From NCBI GenBank assembly GCA_017459895.1, contig JAFUCA010000026.1:1-64000 (forward strand): a stretch of 64,000 nucleotides of DNA, given 5' to 3'. The stretch is from Bacillota bacterium (GTDB taxonomy: Bacteria > Bacillota > Clostridia > Peptostreptococcales > Anaerovoracaceae). The first letter of the stretch is position 1. Each line of letters opens with the position of its first letter. A program made the translations under genes and the position numbers. The notes beneath the pieces were generated by a model. It saw nothing but the letters and a program-made list of their open reading frames with translations, was not told the origin of the DNA and searched no databases. Shown here piece by piece: positions 61,686-64,000 of the stretch.

Positions 61686-61781
61686 TTGCGCGGCGCCCGA
61701 CCAGCCTTTGCGCGAAGTGTGAGCAGTCCTTGCGCGAGGTGTGAACCGTCCTTGCGCAAAGTGTGCGCAGTCCTTGCGCGG
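61686..61781. repeat. five-copy 22-bp tandem repeat
   Basis: TTGCGCG-type cores start at 61686, 61708, 61730, 61752 and 61774, exactly 22 apart, with GTGTGA.CAGTC between. The second copy contains one dispersed 11-mer (61701). It begins 17 bases after the exporter stop and leads straight into the 147-bp array. Confidence 0.85.
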
Positions 61782-61784
61782 CTG

Positions 61785-62575
61785 TTTCTGCGAAGTAGTA
61801 GGGAAATCGACTGTTCTTCGCGGAAACGCGGCGGTCGCTGCTATCGATGGCAGCACTGTTTCTGCGAAAAGTCACGAGATCCGGCGGTTCTCGCAGAAAC
61901 GCCAAGAGCGATGCTCCGGGCGGCAAGCTCTTTTCTGCGAAGCAGTGGGGAAATCGACTGTTCTTCGCGGAAACGCGGCGGTCGCTGCTATCGATGGCCA
62001 CCCTGTTTCTGCGAAAAGTCACGAGATCCGGCGGTTTTCGCAGAAACGTCAAGAGCGATGCTCCGGGCGGTAAGCTCTTTTCTGCGAATCAGTGGGAAAA
62101 TCGACTGTTCTTCGCGGAAACGCGGCGATTGCTGCTATAAATGGCAACCCTGTTTCTGCGAAAAGTCACGAGATCCGGCGGTTCTCGCAGAAACGCCAAG
62201 AGCGATGCTCCGGGCGGCAGACCATTTTCTGCGAAGCAGTGGGGAAATCGACTGTTCTTCGCGGAAACGCGATGGTCGCTGCTATCGATGACAGCACTAT
62301 TTCTGCGAAAAATCACGAGATCCGGTAGTTCTCGCAGAAACGCCAAAAGCGATGCTCCGGGCGGTAAGCTCTTTTCTGCGAAGCAGTGGGGAAATCGACT
62401 GTTCTTCGCGGAAACGCGGCGGTCGCTGTTATAAATGGCAACCCTGTTTCTGCGAAAAGTCACGAGATCCGGCGGTTCTCGCAGAAACGCCAAGAGCGAT
62501 GCTCCGGGCGGTAAGCTCTTTTCTGCGAAGCAGTGGGAAAATCGACTGTTCTTCGCGGAAACGCGGCGATCGCCA
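61785..62575. repeat. repeat array F: 147-bp tandem repeat with TTTCTGCGAA/TTCGCAGAAA sites
   Basis: Copies start at 61785, 61932, 62079, 62226, 62373 and 62520 (last partial); every step is exactly 147. Each copy holds four sites in alternating orientation: TTTCTGCGAA, TTCGCGGAAA, TTTCTGCGAA and TTCGCAGAAA, about 32, 42, 31 and 42 bases apart. Copies differ by a few point changes only. Because 147 is divisible by three, several frames stay open, but base changes do not look protein-like. It separates the two halves of one ABC exporter. Confidence 0.92.
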
Positions 62576-62616
62576 CTGCGCGCGACCGACGAACCGCTGT
62601 CCGGATAGGCCAATAC

Positions 62617-64000
62617 ATGGAAGAAAACACAATGAGTAGTAACACAGCACAAAACAATCAAAACGCACAGATGAGCATCGGCCGCCGCGGCCGGGGAAGC
62701 ATGGGGGCACCTGTCGAGAAGCCGAAGAACGGCCGGAAGACCCTGGGCCGGCTGCTGGCCTATTTTCGCGGCCAGCGCGTTTTTGTGGTGCTGCTGTTTG
62801 TGATCGTCACCTCAGCGGTGATCCTGCAGGTGGCGGCACCCAGTTTCCTGAGCCGGGCCATCGACTGTATAACTGCGGGAACCTTTGACCGGCTGCCCCG
62901 GATCCTGGTCTTCATGTTGGCCATTTACCTGGGCGGCAGCATCTGCTCCATGATCCAGGAGATCGTCTCCGCCCACCTGTCTCAGCGGATCGTGAAATCC
63001 ATCCGGGGCGAGCTGTTCGGCAAGACCATTCACCTGCCGGTTTCCTATCTGGACAGTCACTCCCACGGAGATCTGATCAGCCGGATGACCAACGACGCCG
63101 AGAACATCTCCAACGTCGTCTCCTCGTCACTGAGCTCCCTGTTCTCCGGGGTGCTGACCCTGATCGGAACGCTGTCCATCATGCTCTGGTACAGCTGGCA
63201 GCTGACGCTTCTGTCCTGCTCCACCATCGTGCTCTCGGTGGTTTTCACTAGGATCCTCTCGAAGCTGATCCGCAAATACTATGTGCAGCGGCAGCAGCTT
63301 CTGGGCTCCATCAACGGGATCGTGGAAGAAAAGGTCTCCAATTATAAAACCGTCACCGCCTACAACCAGCAGGAGGCGACGATTGAGGAATTCAACCGGA
63401 CGTCAGATCAGCTGACGAAGACCGGCATCACCGCGGAGATCATCTCCAGCTCCATGGGTCCGGTCATGAATATGCTGAACAACATTTCTTTCGTGATCGT
63501 CGCTGTGTTCGGCGGCTATTTCGTCATCAAGGGGATGATCAGCGTCGGCGTGATCTCGGCCTTCATTATCTATTCCAAGCAGTTCTCCCGGCCGATCAAT
63601 GAGCTGTCCCAGCTCTACGGACAGATCCAGACCGCCATGGCCGGCGCCGAACGGATCTTCGAGATCCTGGACGCTGCGAGTGAAGACAAGAGCGGCGATG
63701 TCCGCGTGAAGCAGACGAAGGGCGTCATCGAGTTTAAGCACGTGGATTTCTCCTACGTCCCGGGTAAACCCATCATCCGCGATTTCAATCTGAAGGTAGA
63801 GGCGGGCAAAAAAATAGCGCTGGTCGGTTCCACCGGCAGCGGCAAGACAACCATCGTCAATCTGCTCATGCGGTTTTATGAAATCGACAGCGGCGAGATC
63901 CTTCTGGACGGCGTGAACATCAAGGACATCGACTGCAATGATCTGCGGGATCTGATCGGAATCGTCCTGCAGGATACGGTTCTGTTCACCGATTCCATCC
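62617..64000 (+). CDS. ABC exporter half, catalytic partner (3' end outside window)
   Basis: Open from the ATG at 62617 to the window edge (461 codons). About 55 residues of polar, Gly/Arg-rich N-terminus precede six transmembrane segments; the nucleotide-binding domain starts near residue 370 with VEFKHVDFSYVPGKPIIRDF-type sequence (IEFKHVDFSYV), Walker A VGSTGSGKTTIVNLL (about 407) and the Q-loop in GIVLQDTVLF (about 452). Walker B and H-loop lie beyond the window, so its catalytic state is assumed. An alternative start is the ATG five codons later. Pairs with the half at 59849. Confidence 0.92.
   Translation, partial: MEENTMSSNTAQNNQNAQMSIGRRGRGSMGAPVEKPKNGRKTLGRLLAYFRGQRVFVVLLFVIVTSAVILQVAAPSFLSRAIDCITAGTFDRLPRILVFMLAIYLGGSICSMIQEIVSAHLSQRIVKSIRGELFGKTIHLPVSYLDSHSHGDLISRMTNDAENISNVVSSSLSSLFSGVLTLIGTLSIMLWYSWQLTLLSCSTIVLSVVFTRILSKLIRKYYVQRQQLLGSINGIVEEKVSNYKTVTAYNQQEATIEEFNRTSDQLTKTGITAEIISSSMGPVMNMLNNISFVIVAVFGGYFVIKGMISVGVISAFIIYSKQFSRPINELSQLYGQIQTAMAGAERIFEILDAASEDKSGDVRVKQTKGVIEFKHVDFSYVPGKPIIRDFNLKVEAGKKIALVGSTGSGKTTIVNLLMRFYEIDSGEILLDGVNIKDIDCNDLRDLIGIVLQDTVLFTDSI

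Noticed and set aside
61662-62434. Long repeated ORFs through the 147-bp array on both strands
   Set aside because: The period is a multiple of three, so any frame free of stops in one copy stays open in all. Several frames are open at once, no ribosome site or family match is seen, and changes between copies do not favour synonymous positions.
1-64000. tRNA, rRNA and replication origin
   Set aside because: No conserved rRNA stretches, tRNA cloverleaf with a TTCGA loop, or DnaA-box cluster was noticed on reading; a tRNA search program would settle this.

Overview
The window comes from a GC-rich (by eye about 60%) anaerobic bacterium of the Bacillota, most likely a clostridial lineage. Signs of this are the oxygen-independent (cbi-type) cobalamin route, lipoproteins with Gram-positive style lipoboxes, surface proteins with helical repeats and a fibronectin-like tail, a clostripain-type protease, CsoR and cobalamin riboswitches. 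I cannot name the genus. No rRNA, tRNA, transposase or phage gene was recognised.

Layout. 2-847: 3' end of purB. 921-13408: a minus-strand unit that starts at a cobalamin riboswitch and carries a lipoprotein CbiK, a small NEAT-like lipoprotein, cbiL, an ABC-2 exporter, cytosolic cbiK, a second membrane-anchored NEAT-like protein, sirC, hemC, cobA-hemD, hemB and a DUF819 transporter. 13499-16902: an NCS1 permease with a 59-aa membrane partner, a nitrilase-family amidase and an XRE-Uma2 gene with a clear promoter and operator. 17070-26530: a second riboswitch-controlled unit with a repeat surface protein, a giant NEAT-like/solute-binding fusion, a BtuF-like lipoprotein, a FecCD-type permease, its ATPase and a small unknown protein. 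26989-39650: a third riboswitch-controlled unit with cbiD, F, G, H, J, ET, A, B, a CobD-like decarboxylase, cbiP and cbiC. 39684-48659: cysK, csoR-copA, a MATE pump and a Zn/Cd P-type ATPase with a separate HMA chaperone facing an ArsR gene. 49030-59710: a thioesterase, a C11 protease, a Na/Pi cotransporter, TelA/XpaC, a thioredoxin-like lipoprotein, Lon and TetR. 59849-64000: two halves of a heterodimeric ABC exporter separated by a 147-bp repeat array.

How it fits together. HemB, HemC and CobA-HemD make precorrin-2. SirC oxidises it to sirohydrochlorin, CbiK inserts cobalt, and the cbi genes carry it to the adenosylcobinamide-phosphate stage. The riboswitched surface proteins and the FecBCD-type importer probably capture a tetrapyrrole, corrinoid or metal from outside. 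hemA, cobU/S/T and cbiMNQO are not in the window.

The most unusual signals are non-coding. Six intergenic arrays (7.2, 30.4, 35.3, 45.4, 48.3 and 61.8-62.6 kb) consist of inverted-repeat units of about 37-44 bp. They use four unrelated arm sequences, yet the arms sit at spacings close to whole helical turns. In addition, one 11-mer (CCAGCCTTTGC/GCAAAGGCTGG) occurs exactly at least 20 times in both orientations, in genes and between them, including a dyad pair at 43.8 kb.
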